A stretch of DNA of 64,000 nt from Roseiarcus sp963751165 (lineage in GTDB: Bacteria; Pseudomonadota; Alphaproteobacteria; Rhizobiales; Beijerinckiaceae). This document shows, one piece after another, positions 26,441 to 35,244 of the stretch. Both the position numbers and the translations under genes were made by a program. The number at the start of each line of letters is the position of its first letter. Position 1 is the first letter of the stretch. The stretch lies in contig CAVVTP010000013.1 in assembly GCA_963751165.1 (NCBI GenBank), positions 105,758-169,757 of the forward strand. The letters run 5' to 3'. Below the pieces are notes generated by a model. It made no database searches and was not told the origin of the DNA. It was given only the letters and a program-made list of their open reading frames with translations.

Positions 26441-29400
26441 ATGGAAAACGCGCCGCATTTCGAGCCTATCCCTCGCCCGCCCGGCCACATGCTGGTCGGC
26501 AACCTGTTCGACATCGACACCGCCCATCCTATCGAAGGGCTTGCGGATCTGGCGCGCAAATACGGCCCGATCTACGAGCTCGAGGTCCCCGGGCGCGGCG
26601 CGCGCATCATCGCCTCGAGCTTCGAGCTTATCGACCCGCTCTGCGACGAATCGAGCTTCGACAAGAAGGTCGGCGGAGGCTTGGCCGCGCTGGCCTCGGG
26701 GCCGGCCGGACGCGGCCTGTTCACCTCCGAGACGCAGGACCCGAACTGGCGCAAAGCCCACAATGTGCTTCTGCCCGCCTTCAGCATGGACGCCATGCGC
26801 GGCTACCACCCGCGCATGCTCGATCTCGCGACCCAGCTGATGCTGAAATGGGAGCGGCTGAACCCGGACGATACGGTCGACCTTCCCGCCGACATGACGC
26901 GGCTGACGCTGGACACGATCGCGCTCTGCGGCTTCGACTACCGCTTCAACTCCTTCTATCGCGACACGCCGCACCCGTTCGTCCTCGCCATGCTGAACAC
27001 GCTGGAAGCGGCGCAGGCGGCTGCGCGGGAGCTTCCCATCCAGGCCAAGCTTCAACCGGCGCGGGCGAAGAAGGTCCGCGCCGATCAAAAGTTCATGGTC
27101 GAGACCGTCCGCGGCATCATCGAAGAGCGGCGCAAGTCGGGCCGGCTGGGCAAGGTCAATGACCTCCTGGACCGGATGCTGACCGGCGTCGACCGCCAGT
27201 CGGGCGAGAAGCTCGACGAGACCAACATCGTCGCCCAATGCATCACCTTCCTCATCGCCGGTCACGAGACGACGAGCGGGCTTCTCTCCTTCGCGCTCTA
27301 TGAGCTGATCAAGAACCCGAAGGTCCTCGAGCGGGGCTATGAGGAAGTGGACCGGGTGCTTGGCGCGGAAGCGAGCGCCCTGCCGACCTACGCCCAAATC
27401 CACCAGTTGCCCTATGTCTCGCAAATCCTCGAGGAGACGCTGCGGCTCTGGCCGACCGCGCCTGCCTTCACGCGCCGCCCCTACAAGGACACTATCCTTG
27501 GCGGCAAGTACAAGGTCGCGGCGGACAGCGCCGTCGTGGTGCTGACCGGGATGCTGCACCGCGACCCGAAAATCTGGGGCGACAATCCCGAGGCGTTCGA
27601 CCCGGATCGATTCAGCCCCGAGAACCGGGCGAAGATTCCGCCCAACGCCTACAAGCCCTTCGGCACCGGGCAGCGGGCCTGCATCGGGCGCCAGTTCGCC
27701 CTGCAGGAGGCGACGCTGGTCCTCGCGATGCTGCTGCAGCGCTTCGAATTTGTCGACTTCGCCAATTATCGGCTCGAGACCAAACAGACGCTGACAATCA
27801 AGCCGGCGAATTTCATCGTTCGGGTGAAGCCGCGCGCGGGGCGGGCGACGACCGGGTTTTTTGCGCCGCCGCAGCAGGCGGCGGCTCCAAGCCCCGCGCC
27901 GGCGGCAGGCACACCTTCGCCCGCCTCCGGCGCGGCCCCAGCTGCGGCTGAGGACGCGCATGCGACGCCGCTCATGGTGTTGTTCGGCTCCAATCTCGGT
28001 ACGGCCGAGGCCATCGCGCACCGCATCGCAGACGACGCGCGGAGCCGGGGCTTCGCCGCCACGGTCGGGGCGCTCGACGAACACGCTGACTCGCTGCCCA
28101 AGCAAGGCGCGGTGATCATCGTCACCGCCTCGTACAACGGTCAGCCGCCCGACAACGCCGCGAGATTCTGCCAGAGGCTGCGCGATCCGGCTTTGCCTTC
28201 CGACGCCTTCGCCGGCGTCGAGTACAGCGTCTTCGGCTGCGGCAATCGCGACTGGTCGGCGACCTATCAGGCGATTCCGACCCTGATCGACGCCGAACTC
28301 GAGAAACACGGAGCAAAGCGCATCTACAAGCGCGGCGAAGGCGACGCGCGCGGCGACTTCGACCGCAACTATCGCGACTGGTACGGCGAGCTGTTTCCTT
28401 CGCTCGCCAAAGCGCTCGACCTGCCGGCGGCGGCGGCCGAAGCGAAAACAACGGGGCCGCGCATTTCGGTCAGCTTCGTCAACCGGCTGGCGACGAGCCC
28501 GATCATGCGTTCCTACAGCGCTGTCGCGATGACGGTGCGCATGAACCGGGAGTTGCAGCGGCGCGACTGCGAGCGGCCGTCCGAGCGCTCGACGCGACAC
28601 ATCGAGATCGCGTTTCCCTCCGGCGTCTCCTACAGCGCCGGCGACCATCTGGGGATCGTGCCGCGCAACGGCCTCGACACAATTCGCCGCGCGCTGATGC
28701 GGTTCAAGCTCGACCCGAGTTTATATGCGACGATCACATTACGCGCCAACGCCGACACGCACCTGCCGGTCAACGAGCCGGTTCCGCTGCTCGAGATTCT
28801 CGCTAACCGGATCGAGCTTCAGGACGTCGCAACGCGCGAGCAAATCGCGACGCTGGCGCAGCACGCGAAGGACGAGAAGGAAGGGAAGGAGCTCGAGGCG
28901 CTCGCCGGCGATGACGCGCTTTATGGCAAGCAGGTTTTCGCGGCGCGCAAGTCGGCGCTCGATATCATGGACGACTATCCGTCCTGCGCGCCGCCTTTCG
29001 AGGTCTTCCTCGATATGACGCCGCCACTGAGACCGCGCTATTATTCGATCTCGTCATCGCCGTTGGCCGACGCCGGCGCATGCAGCATCACGGTCGGGGT
29101 GCTGGAGGGTCCGGCGCTCAGCGGGCGCGGCAAGTTTCGCGGGGTCTGCTCTAACTATCTGGCGGCTCAGGCGACCGACGCCACGGTTTTCGCCTTCGTC
29201 CGCAAGCCGACGATCCCCTTCCACCCGCCCGAGAACCCGCACCTGCCGATGATCATGATCGGGCCGGGTACCGGCGTCGCGCCGTTCCGCGGCTTCCTCA
29301 TCGAACGCGCGGCGTTGAAGAAACAGGGCGCGCCGATCGGCGGATCGCTGCTCTTCTTCGGCTGCCGGGATCCCATGCAGGACTTCCTCTACGAGGACGA

Positions 29401-29728
29401 AATGCGCGCTTTCGAGGCGGAAGGCGTCACGAAACTCGTGTGCGCCTTCTCCCGTGAGCCCGGCAAGCCAAAGTCGTATGTGCAGCAGGCGATCGCCGCG
29501 AATGGCGACGCCGTGTGGGAGCTTTTGCAGAAAGAGGCGCCGGTGTTTGTGTGCGGCGAGGCCTCTCGCATGGCGCCAGACGTGAAGCAGGCGTTCGTCG
29601 ACCTTTTCTGCAAGCGCACCGGCGCCTCCGCCGCTGACGGCAAGGCATGGCTCGCGGGCCTCATCGCGGGTCACCGGTATCTGGAGGACATCTGGGCGTC
29701 TTCGGCGCCGGCTGGCGCGCCCGCTTGA
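26441..29728 (+). CDS. Self-sufficient cytochrome P450-reductase fusion (CYP102/BM3-like)
   Basis: The 1095-residue product fuses a P450 to its diflavin reductase. Residues 1-460 are the haem domain, with the I-helix AGHETTSG, the ExxR motif EETLRLWP and the Cys ligand motif FGTGQRACIGRQFA. An Ala/Pro linker follows (about 465-505). Next come a flavodoxin-like FMN domain (LMVLFGSNLGTAEAIAHRIA, SYNGQPPDNA) and a ferredoxin-reductase-like FAD/NADPH region (RPRYYSISSSP, GVCSNYLA, GPGTGVAPFRGFLIER). The architecture equals P450 BM3, which hydroxylates fatty acids at subterminal positions with NADPH and O2. The ATG follows GGGAGGAGAG. No BM3R1-type repressor gene is adjacent. The substrate is inferred. 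Confidence 0.95.
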   Translation: MENAPHFEPIPRPPGHMLVGNLFDIDTAHPIEGLADLARKYGPIYELEVPGRGARIIASSFELIDPLCDESSFDKKVGGGLAALASGPAGRGLFTSETQDPNWRKAHNVLLPAFSMDAMRGYHPRMLDLATQLMLKWERLNPDDTVDLPADMTRLTLDTIALCGFDYRFNSFYRDTPHPFVLAMLNTLEAAQAAARELPIQAKLQPARAKKVRADQKFMVETVRGIIEERRKSGRLGKVNDLLDRMLTGVDRQSGEKLDETNIVAQCITFLIAGHETTSGLLSFALYELIKNPKVLERGYEEVDRVLGAEASALPTYAQIHQLPYVSQILEETLRLWPTAPAFTRRPYKDTILGGKYKVAADSAVVVLTGMLHRDPKIWGDNPEAFDPDRFSPENRAKIPPNAYKPFGTGQRACIGRQFALQEATLVLAMLLQRFEFVDFANYRLETKQTLTIKPANFIVRVKPRAGRATTGFFAPPQQAAAPSPAPAAGTPSPASGAAPAAAEDAHATPLMVLFGSNLGTAEAIAHRIADDARSRGFAATVGALDEHADSLPKQGAVIIVTASYNGQPPDNAARFCQRLRDPALPSDAFAGVEYSVFGCGNRDWSATYQAIPTLIDAELEKHGAKRIYKRGEGDARGDFDRNYRDWYGELFPSLAKALDLPAAAAEAKTTGPRISVSFVNRLATSPIMRSYSAVAMTVRMNRELQRRDCERPSERSTRHIEIAFPSGVSYSAGDHLGIVPRNGLDTIRRALMRFKLDPSLYATITLRANADTHLPVNEPVPLLEILANRIELQDVATREQIATLAQHAKDEKEGKELEALAGDDALYGKQVFAARKSALDIMDDYPSCAPPFEVFLDMTPPLRPRYYSISSSPLADAGACSITVGVLEGPALSGRGKFRGVCSNYLAAQATDATVFAFVRKPTIPFHPPENPHLPMIMIGPGTGVAPFRGFLIERAALKKQGAPIGGSLLFFGCRDPMQDFLYEDEMRAFEAEGVTKLVCAFSREPGKPKSYVQQAIAANGDAVWELLQKEAPVFVCGEASRMAPDVKQAFVDLFCKRTGASAADGKAWLAGLIAGHRYLEDIWASSAPAGAPA

Positions 29729-29876
29729 ATGCGAGCTCGACGGCAGGAGCCACGGCTTCGTGAGCGCGCGGCGCGCGCCAATTCGGCGACAGGTTGCAGC
29801 GTCACCCTCGCGCATGGCCGCGGGCGTTGGATGACAGCGTGGCGCTGCCGCGTCTGCAGATGGCGGAGGCCCCGCG

Positions 29877-31439
29877 CTAACGCGCCCGCTCTCTCAGCGC
29901 CGTCTGCGCTGCGAGGGCACCCGATTTCATCGCGCCGCTGAAGCCGAAGGCGCCGGCGAAGGACGAGGCGAGATAGAGCGCCGGGATCGGCGTCCGGGCC
30001 GAGAGGGGCATGCCTCCCCAGATCCCGCGCTTGAACGGCAGCGGCGCGAAGCCGTAGATCGCGCCTGCAGGCGTGTTCATGAAATTGCCCATCGACCGGG
30101 CGTTGAGGAACAAGCGCTCGACGACCGCGGCGCCGAACCCGGGGTAGTCCCGGTCGAGAGCGCCCTGGATCGCGTCGAGCCAACGTTCGCGTCGATCCTT
30201 TTCCTCCTGCGGCGAAAGCCCTGCCCAATTGTCGAACCGGTCGAGACCCACCACCGTGACGAGGGTCGGCCCGTCGCCTGCGAGCCCGCTGTCGATCGCC
30301 GCATAATTGGCGATCCCATAGGAGGGCAGACGATTGCCGGGATCGGCGGCGAACAGCCGCGCGCCATCGCCGGCCTGATCGAGCGACGTCATCCAATCCG
30401 GCAGTACGCTCAAGGCGTAACGGTCGAGGCCGAATCTCGCCGGCGGAGCGCCGAGGCCGAAATGCGCGCTGAACAGCGATGTCGACAGCGGCCGCCCGAT
30501 ATAGGCCGCTTCGATCTTCGCCCTCTCGGCCGCAGGAAGCATGGCCGACAGCACATGCGGCGCGCAATTGGCGAGCACCTGTCTCGCACTGACGCGCCGC
30601 TGGTCTTCCTTGGTCCTGGCGTCGGCATGGCGGACAAAGGCCGGACGGCCCGAAGAGTCGAACTCGATTGCAACCGCCTCGCGGCCGAGCAGCACCGACC
30701 CGCCCTGCGCCGTCACGACTTTCGCGAGCTTCATCGACAGGACGCGCGAGCCGCCCTTGATGAATCGGCCGCCGGCCTTGAGGAAACCGCCCTGCGCCAC
30801 CGCGAAGACGGGCCAGGCGAGACGATCCGCGTCGTCGGAATAATAGCCAAGATTGGCGGCGATCGCGAACTTGGCCTGCTCGTCGTCACCGAGATAGCGA
30901 TCCAGAATCTCGGCGGTGGATGCGCGCCAGTCGTGGATGAGGCCGCGGGACTTCATGAGGCCGTGAATCAATTTTCCGATCGATTTGTCCTTCTGCGCCT
31001 CGCTCAGCTCCGCGACCCCGTCGACGATGTGCTCGATGGCGCCCAAAAGCCTGGCGAAGCCGTTCCTGCTGTTCGGAAACCGGCTGCTCAGCGCGTGATG
31101 CGCGGCGTCGAAGCCGACCGGCAGGTCGAACGTCTCGCCGATCGGGCCGCCCTTGACCGAATAGAACGGCGAGACCGGAACCCACTCCATTTCGTCGAGG
31201 ATTTCGAGCTCGGTGAGGATCGCGTGTTTGGGATCGCTCGGGTCGTGCGGATCGGCCGTCTGATGCAGCGCCGGCTCGATGGTCAGCGCCCCCTTTTTGA
31301 AGGCGGAGGCCGCCCCTCCGACGCTGTGATTGCGCTCGATCACGCAGACCCTGCGCCCCGCCTTGGCGAGGAGCGCGGCGGCTGTGAGGCCGCCCAAGCC
31401 CGAGCCGATCACCACGGCGTCATAGGCGTTTTCGCTCAT
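29877..31439 (-). CDS. CrtI/retinol-saturase-like FAD-dependent oxidoreductase
   Basis: The 520-residue product has an N-terminal dinucleotide-binding motif (YDAVVIGSGLGGLTAAALLAKAGRRVCVIERN) and VGGAASAFKKG typical of phytoene-desaturase-like enzymes. It also has YYSDDADRLAWPVFAVAQGGFLKAGGRFIKGGSRVL and a C-terminal TPAGAIYGFAPL and FSGAMKSGALAAQTAL. It is close to the NAD(P)/FAD-dependent family that includes carotenoid isomerases and retinol saturases. ATG 31439 starts the fold directly. It lies tail-to-tail with the P450 gene. No carotenoid genes are nearby, so the substrate is not assigned. Confidence 0.82.
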   Translation of the reverse strand: MSENAYDAVVIGSGLGGLTAAALLAKAGRRVCVIERNHSVGGAASAFKKGALTIEPALHQTADPHDPSDPKHAILTELEILDEMEWVPVSPFYSVKGGPIGETFDLPVGFDAAHHALSSRFPNSRNGFARLLGAIEHIVDGVAELSEAQKDKSIGKLIHGLMKSRGLIHDWRASTAEILDRYLGDDEQAKFAIAANLGYYSDDADRLAWPVFAVAQGGFLKAGGRFIKGGSRVLSMKLAKVVTAQGGSVLLGREAVAIEFDSSGRPAFVRHADARTKEDQRRVSARQVLANCAPHVLSAMLPAAERAKIEAAYIGRPLSTSLFSAHFGLGAPPARFGLDRYALSVLPDWMTSLDQAGDGARLFAADPGNRLPSYGIANYAAIDSGLAGDGPTLVTVVGLDRFDNWAGLSPQEEKDRRERWLDAIQGALDRDYPGFGAAVVERLFLNARSMGNFMNTPAGAIYGFAPLPFKRGIWGGMPLSARTPIPALYLASSFAGAFGFSGAMKSGALAAQTALRERAR

Positions 31440-31934
31440 CGCAGGCCCCCCACGCGGAGCGCGACGGCTCCGATCGCTTCGGATGCACGCCAGTTTATCA
31501 GGGGGGAGACGATGCGCTTTGATCGCGGTCAAACAGCGGAACGGCCCTCGGCCACGAGACGAGAGCCGTGAGATGTGCTGATCCTGGACGGCTTATCGCC
31601 CGCCGAGAACGCCCGGCCTATACTCCCGGCGCCTTGAAGGGGGCACAGGTTCTGGTCCGTCAGGACCGCTTCGTCGGGTTCCGCGCCCGCTGACGAAAAA
31701 GCGATGAAGGACCCCGACGCGCATGTAGCTCGCTGTCTCACGCCAGACCTCGCGCCCGCCGGCGAGCCCGCGGTCGCCAGCTGAAGCGGCTCGGAGGACA
31801 GCGCGCCGAACTCGAGCTGCCGGCGAAGCAGGGCCGCGGACGGAAGCGCCTGGGGCAGGCAAAGGCGCAACCAGTTCGACCGGATCGCGCTGATCGCGCA
31901 GAGACGCTGGAGCGCTGCCGTTAACCCGCAAAAA
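31440..31934. other. No supported gene
   Basis: Several overlapping Arg/Ala-rich frames cover this stretch on the minus strand, but none has a ribosome binding site or a recognisable domain. The sequence could be a degraded gene; I cannot identify it. Confidence 0.4.
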
Positions 31935-32393
31935 TTATTGCGCGGCGAATTCTATGCATAGGTCGGGATTGCCACAATGTTGGCCCGCTCCAAACTTCAG
32001 GCGTGAACTGCCTGACGCGACGGTGGCTGACATTCCGGTCAGACTTGAGCCGAGAAGGGCGGGCGCTTGGTCGATACGGTCGAGCTTAACCTGGTATCGG
32101 TTTTGTGCGTATGAACAGATGCTCATGGCGCCGCTGATCCAAGTGCTTCCGTCGGGCTTCTTGCCAACAAAATGCAGCTCGTCGCCAGGCCCCGCATTGA
32201 TGGTCAGGAACAAGGGCTGGTTGTCCTTTTGATGCAACTCCCTCCAATTTGCGCTCAGCTTTCTTTCGAATAGCTGATGAGGGTTCTTTAGACATTCTTG
32301 GGCGGAAGCAGATCCTGATGCGGAAAGGCCAAGCGTCATGCAGAACGTAAGGAAAGCAGTTCGGTAGAAGACCGTAACTGCCTGTTTGGGCAT
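31935..32393 (-). CDS. Secreted or periplasmic hypothetical protein
   Basis: The 152-residue product starts at ATG 32393 with a signal peptide (basic start, AFLTFCMTLGLSASGSASA, cleavage before QECLKNP). The mature part has four or five Cys, including CLKNP, ICSYAQ, HCGNPDLC, and a beta-rich pattern (PLFLTINAGPGDELHFVGKK, GSTWISGAMSICSYAQNRY). That suggests a small disulfide-bonded periplasmic domain. I do not recognise a named family. Codon and base composition are less GC-rich than the neighbours, which may indicate acquisition by transfer. Confidence 0.65.
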   Translation of the reverse strand: MPKQAVTVFYRTAFLTFCMTLGLSASGSASAQECLKNPHQLFERKLSANWRELHQKDNQPLFLTINAGPGDELHFVGKKPDGSTWISGAMSICSYAQNRYQVKLDRIDQAPALLGSSLTGMSATVASGSSRLKFGAGQHCGNPDLCIEFAAQ

Positions 32394-32939
32394 AATATTA
32401 GCTATACAGTCAGTTGGCCGCACAAATCTGTCCTTTCTCATCCTGGGCCTCCCCATAGAATTGTCAGCGCCATAGCGACGCACGTCAGGTCATGCGCACT
32501 CTCGCTTGCCCCAACAAAAGCCGGCATGTAATTGTTAAGTGGACCAGAAATCGGGTGCAAGGAAGTCCGCTCTCCGCCCTTCCTGTGACATTCCTAGACT
32601 GGAAGCGGTGAATTTGTCGTTTGCGCCGGGGGTCAAACGCGACCGAGCCGAACCGAGGAATTGGCGATTGAATACAGGGCTTGCACGAGCAAATTGATCC
32701 TACCGCTCGAGGTTATGGACAAAGCCGATGTCTAGCGAAGTCCAACCCAAGCTCCATTTGCCGGCGGATTTCCGAAGACAATTGCCTTCGTTGCCGATTA
32801 CGGCGGGCCGTACCGGACCCTGTCCGGACCTGCGACCTTGAACCAAGCGAGCGCATCCTCGATAGCCGTTTGACCGCTCGCCGCCGAGGCATGTTAATAT
32901 GCCTTGGTCGGTCGAACGGCCGTCGCAATCCGGCCGTGC
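32394..32939. other. Intergenic region, nothing recognised
   Basis: About 550 bases between a minus-strand secreted protein gene and a plus-strand ThrE-like gene. No frame with both a start signal and a recognisable product was found. It should contain both promoters. Confidence 0.4.
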
Positions 32940-34241
32940 ATGGACGCCAAAACTCAGTCCGACACAGCGGCGCCCCTGGACGAGGTGAGCGCTCTTATCA
33001 GCCTCGCCGCCACGCTGCTGTACGCCAACGGTCACACCACGCGGAACATGATCGAGAGCATGGAGCGCCTCGCTCACGCCCTTGGCCATACCGCCATGCT
33101 TTTCCCGAGCTGGGGCGAGATCATCATCCATATCGGCCGCGCCGGCGAGCCGAACATGCAGACGATCCTCGCCGTGGCCGGCTCTCCCGCCGGCGTCGAC
33201 ATGAACAAGGTCATGAAGACCCTCAAAGTCGTGGACGGGGTCTCGGCCGGCCGGTTCGACGTCAGCGGCGCTCATGCGGCTCTCGCCGACGTGGCGCGGC
33301 TCGCGCCGGCCTCGACACTGCGCTTTGCGGCGTTTGCGGGCATCGGCGCGGCCGCGCTCGGGGTGATTTTCGGCGTCGACCGGCTTCGCGATCTCGTTCT
33401 CATCGGCCTCAGCGCGGCGGCGGGCGCCCTGCTCAGGCGCCTCATTGGCGCGCACGGGGGAGGCCCCCTCATCCAGATCTTGTGCGCCGGGCTGCTCGCC
33501 GGCCTCGTGGCCGCTGGGACCGCCCGCTTCGACCCGGCGGCGGATGCCTATCTCGTCGCGCTTTGCCCCTGCATGGTGCTGATGCCGGGAGCCCACCTGC
33601 TCAACGCCGCGCTCGACTTCGCCCATCTGCGCATGTCGCTCGGACAGGCGCGTTTCGGCTTCGCGATGCTCCTTACGCTGCTCATCTGCGTGGGTCTCAT
33701 CGCCGGCCTGTCGGTCGCCCAGCAGAGCTTGCCGCCGCCGCATCCGGGCGGCCCGGCGCCGCTCGCCTTCGATGTGCTGGCGGCGGGACTCGCAGTCGCC
33801 GCCTATGGCGCCTTCTTCTCCATGCCCTGGCGGGCCCTTCCCATTCCGATTGCGATCGGCATGTTCGCCCACGCCTGCCGCTGGTTCGCGTTGAGCTCAG
33901 GCGCGAACGCCCCGCTCGGCGCGCTCATTGCCTGCGCCATCGTAGGCGCGCTGGTGACGCCGATCGCGAACCGCCTGCACCTGCCCTTCGCGGCCTTCGC
34001 TTTTGCGTCGGTGGTCTCGCTCATTCCTGGCGCCTACATGTTTCGCATGGCGGCGGAACTGGTGGCCGTGATGAACGCCGGGGCCAATGGACATGCGCAG
34101 CTCCTGATGGCGCCCTTTGTCGACGGCGTGACGGCCGGCGCCATCCTGCTCGCCATGGGGCTCGGTCTCACTTTGCCCAAGCTGTTGATGGAAGGCCTGT
34201 TTCCGCGGCTCGCGGGGGTAACGAGAGGCCGGAGACGATAG
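32940..34241 (+). CDS. ThrE-like threonine/serine exporter family protein
   Basis: The 433-residue protein has the two-part ThrE architecture. A soluble N-terminal region of about 130 residues (LLYANGHTTRNMIESMERLAHALG, SWGEIIIH, VVDGVSAGRFD) is followed by about ten membrane helices. The helices contain LCPCMVLMPGAHLLNAALDF and, in the C-terminal part, VVSLIPGAYMFRMAAELVAV. Relatives export threonine and serine by proton antiport in Corynebacterium. ATG 32940 starts the conserved region, so longer upstream frames are rejected. The gene is monocistronic. The exact substrate is inferred from family only. Confidence 0.85.
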   Translation: MDAKTQSDTAAPLDEVSALISLAATLLYANGHTTRNMIESMERLAHALGHTAMLFPSWGEIIIHIGRAGEPNMQTILAVAGSPAGVDMNKVMKTLKVVDGVSAGRFDVSGAHAALADVARLAPASTLRFAAFAGIGAAALGVIFGVDRLRDLVLIGLSAAAGALLRRLIGAHGGGPLIQILCAGLLAGLVAAGTARFDPAADAYLVALCPCMVLMPGAHLLNAALDFAHLRMSLGQARFGFAMLLTLLICVGLIAGLSVAQQSLPPPHPGGPAPLAFDVLAAGLAVAAYGAFFSMPWRALPIPIAIGMFAHACRWFALSSGANAPLGALIACAIVGALVTPIANRLHLPFAAFAFASVVSLIPGAYMFRMAAELVAVMNAGANGHAQLLMAPFVDGVTAGAILLAMGLGLTLPKLLMEGLFPRLAGVTRGRRR

Positions 34242-34413
34242 AGCGATCCGTCCGGCGCTTTGGCGCTCCGACATCAACGCCCCTTCTCCCCTTGCGGAAG
34301 GTGTCGTCGAAGGCGACCGATGAAGGTCCAAGCTGCAAGGGCTTGGACCACAAGGTGGTGGTTGCGAAATTCTACGCTTTGCGCCCGCCAGCTGGTCACT
34401 GAACAGTCGGAAT

Positions 34414-34488
34414 TGTACAGGTTTTTGGACGCCGGCCGGCTGCGCATGCGGAAAGTCTGGGTGCTGCCGGCGTCCAAAAACCTGTACA
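34414..34488. repeat. Perfect 23-base inverted repeat with 29-base loop
   Basis: Bases 34414-34436 (starting TGTACAGGTTTTTGG) are the exact reverse complement of 34466-34488 (ending CCAAAAACCTGTACA). Between them are 29 bases containing a GCATGC palindrome. It lies in the convergent gap between the ThrE-like gene (plus) and the frameshifted SnoaL-like gene (minus), about 170 bases past the first. A bidirectional terminator is possible but the arms lack a U-tract context, and such perfection suggests a small mobile or recombination-derived element. Confidence 0.75.
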
Positions 34489-34588
34489 GACGTGGAAACG
34501 CAACCCAATTCCCGCGCCGCTGAGCAACTCCGGCTCTGCATCTCGCTTAGGCCGAGCCGCCGCGACGATCACCTCGAGTGCGTTGGCG

Positions 34589-35034
34589 CTACTGAGGCGC
34601 AGCTGGGGCGTAGGTCAGATTCAAAATCTTCCAATCGTCGCCCACCTTGCCGAGCACCCTCGTCCAGAAGCCCTTCGACTCCGTTGCGCCCGAGGCAGGT
34701 TTGAAGGTGATGCCGCCCTTGCACATCGCAACGTCGCCGATCATGCGTGCGCTGGCAACGGTGAAGACATCCCTGTCGCCGGGCCTCATGAAAGACGCGT
34801 AGAACTTGAACAGCGCGTCGTGTCCGACGAGGAATTCGAAGGTGAGACCAGCTCGCCATCGGGAGCGAAGACCGCTGCCATTTTGACGGGATCGCCGCTG
34901 GCGGCGGCGGCGGCGTAGGCGCTGACCGCCGCGTTGCAGATGGCCGCCGCATCGTCGGCGGCATGAGCCCATCCGCAAAGCATAAGGCCGGAGCCGATCA
35001 AACACGAAGAAAACAACAGATTTCGCTGAAGCAT
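34589..35034 (-). pseudogene. SnoaL/DUF4440-like exported protein, frameshifted
   Basis: The first frame (35034 to 34786) encodes a signal peptide (MLQRNLLFSSCLIGSGLMLC, cleavage after AHA) and AAICNAAVSAYAAAAASGDPVKMAAVFAPDGELV. That is the helix-strand start of a SnoaL/NTF2-like domain. The rest of the domain (LTFEFLVGHDALFKFYASFM, VGDDWKILNLTYAPAAPQ) continues in another frame from about 34850 to the stop at 34589. One missing base near 34846-34852 would account for this. SnoaL-like proteins include isomerases, hydrolases and putative oxidative-stress factors; no specific role is assigned here. It may be a sequencing error. Confidence 0.75.
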
Positions 35035-35244
35035 TTGCTCCCTCCGTTTTAGATAACGCCCGCTCGCGTTGCTTTAGGGGGCGAATCGCCGTCTTGAACC
35101 AAATCGACGTCGATCCCGATACCGACTAGGAACCCGATGACAATGGCGCAGCGGTGTAAAGTGGAGATGTTCGGGCTGTAAACCAGTTGTAAACTGGGCG
35201 GGGCGCGGCGTAGTTTATCGGCGCGTTCTGTAAGACGGGCGGTC

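Noticed and set aside
26354..28648. A 764-codon minus-strand frame opposite the P450 gene
   Set aside because: It is the complement of the haem and FMN domains, with no ribosome binding site or known family. It is a codon-bias artefact.
34414..34488. Integron attC site
   Set aside because: attC sites are imperfect and carry RYYYAAC/GTTRRRY core motifs at the ends; this repeat is perfect and lacks them, and no integrase is nearby.
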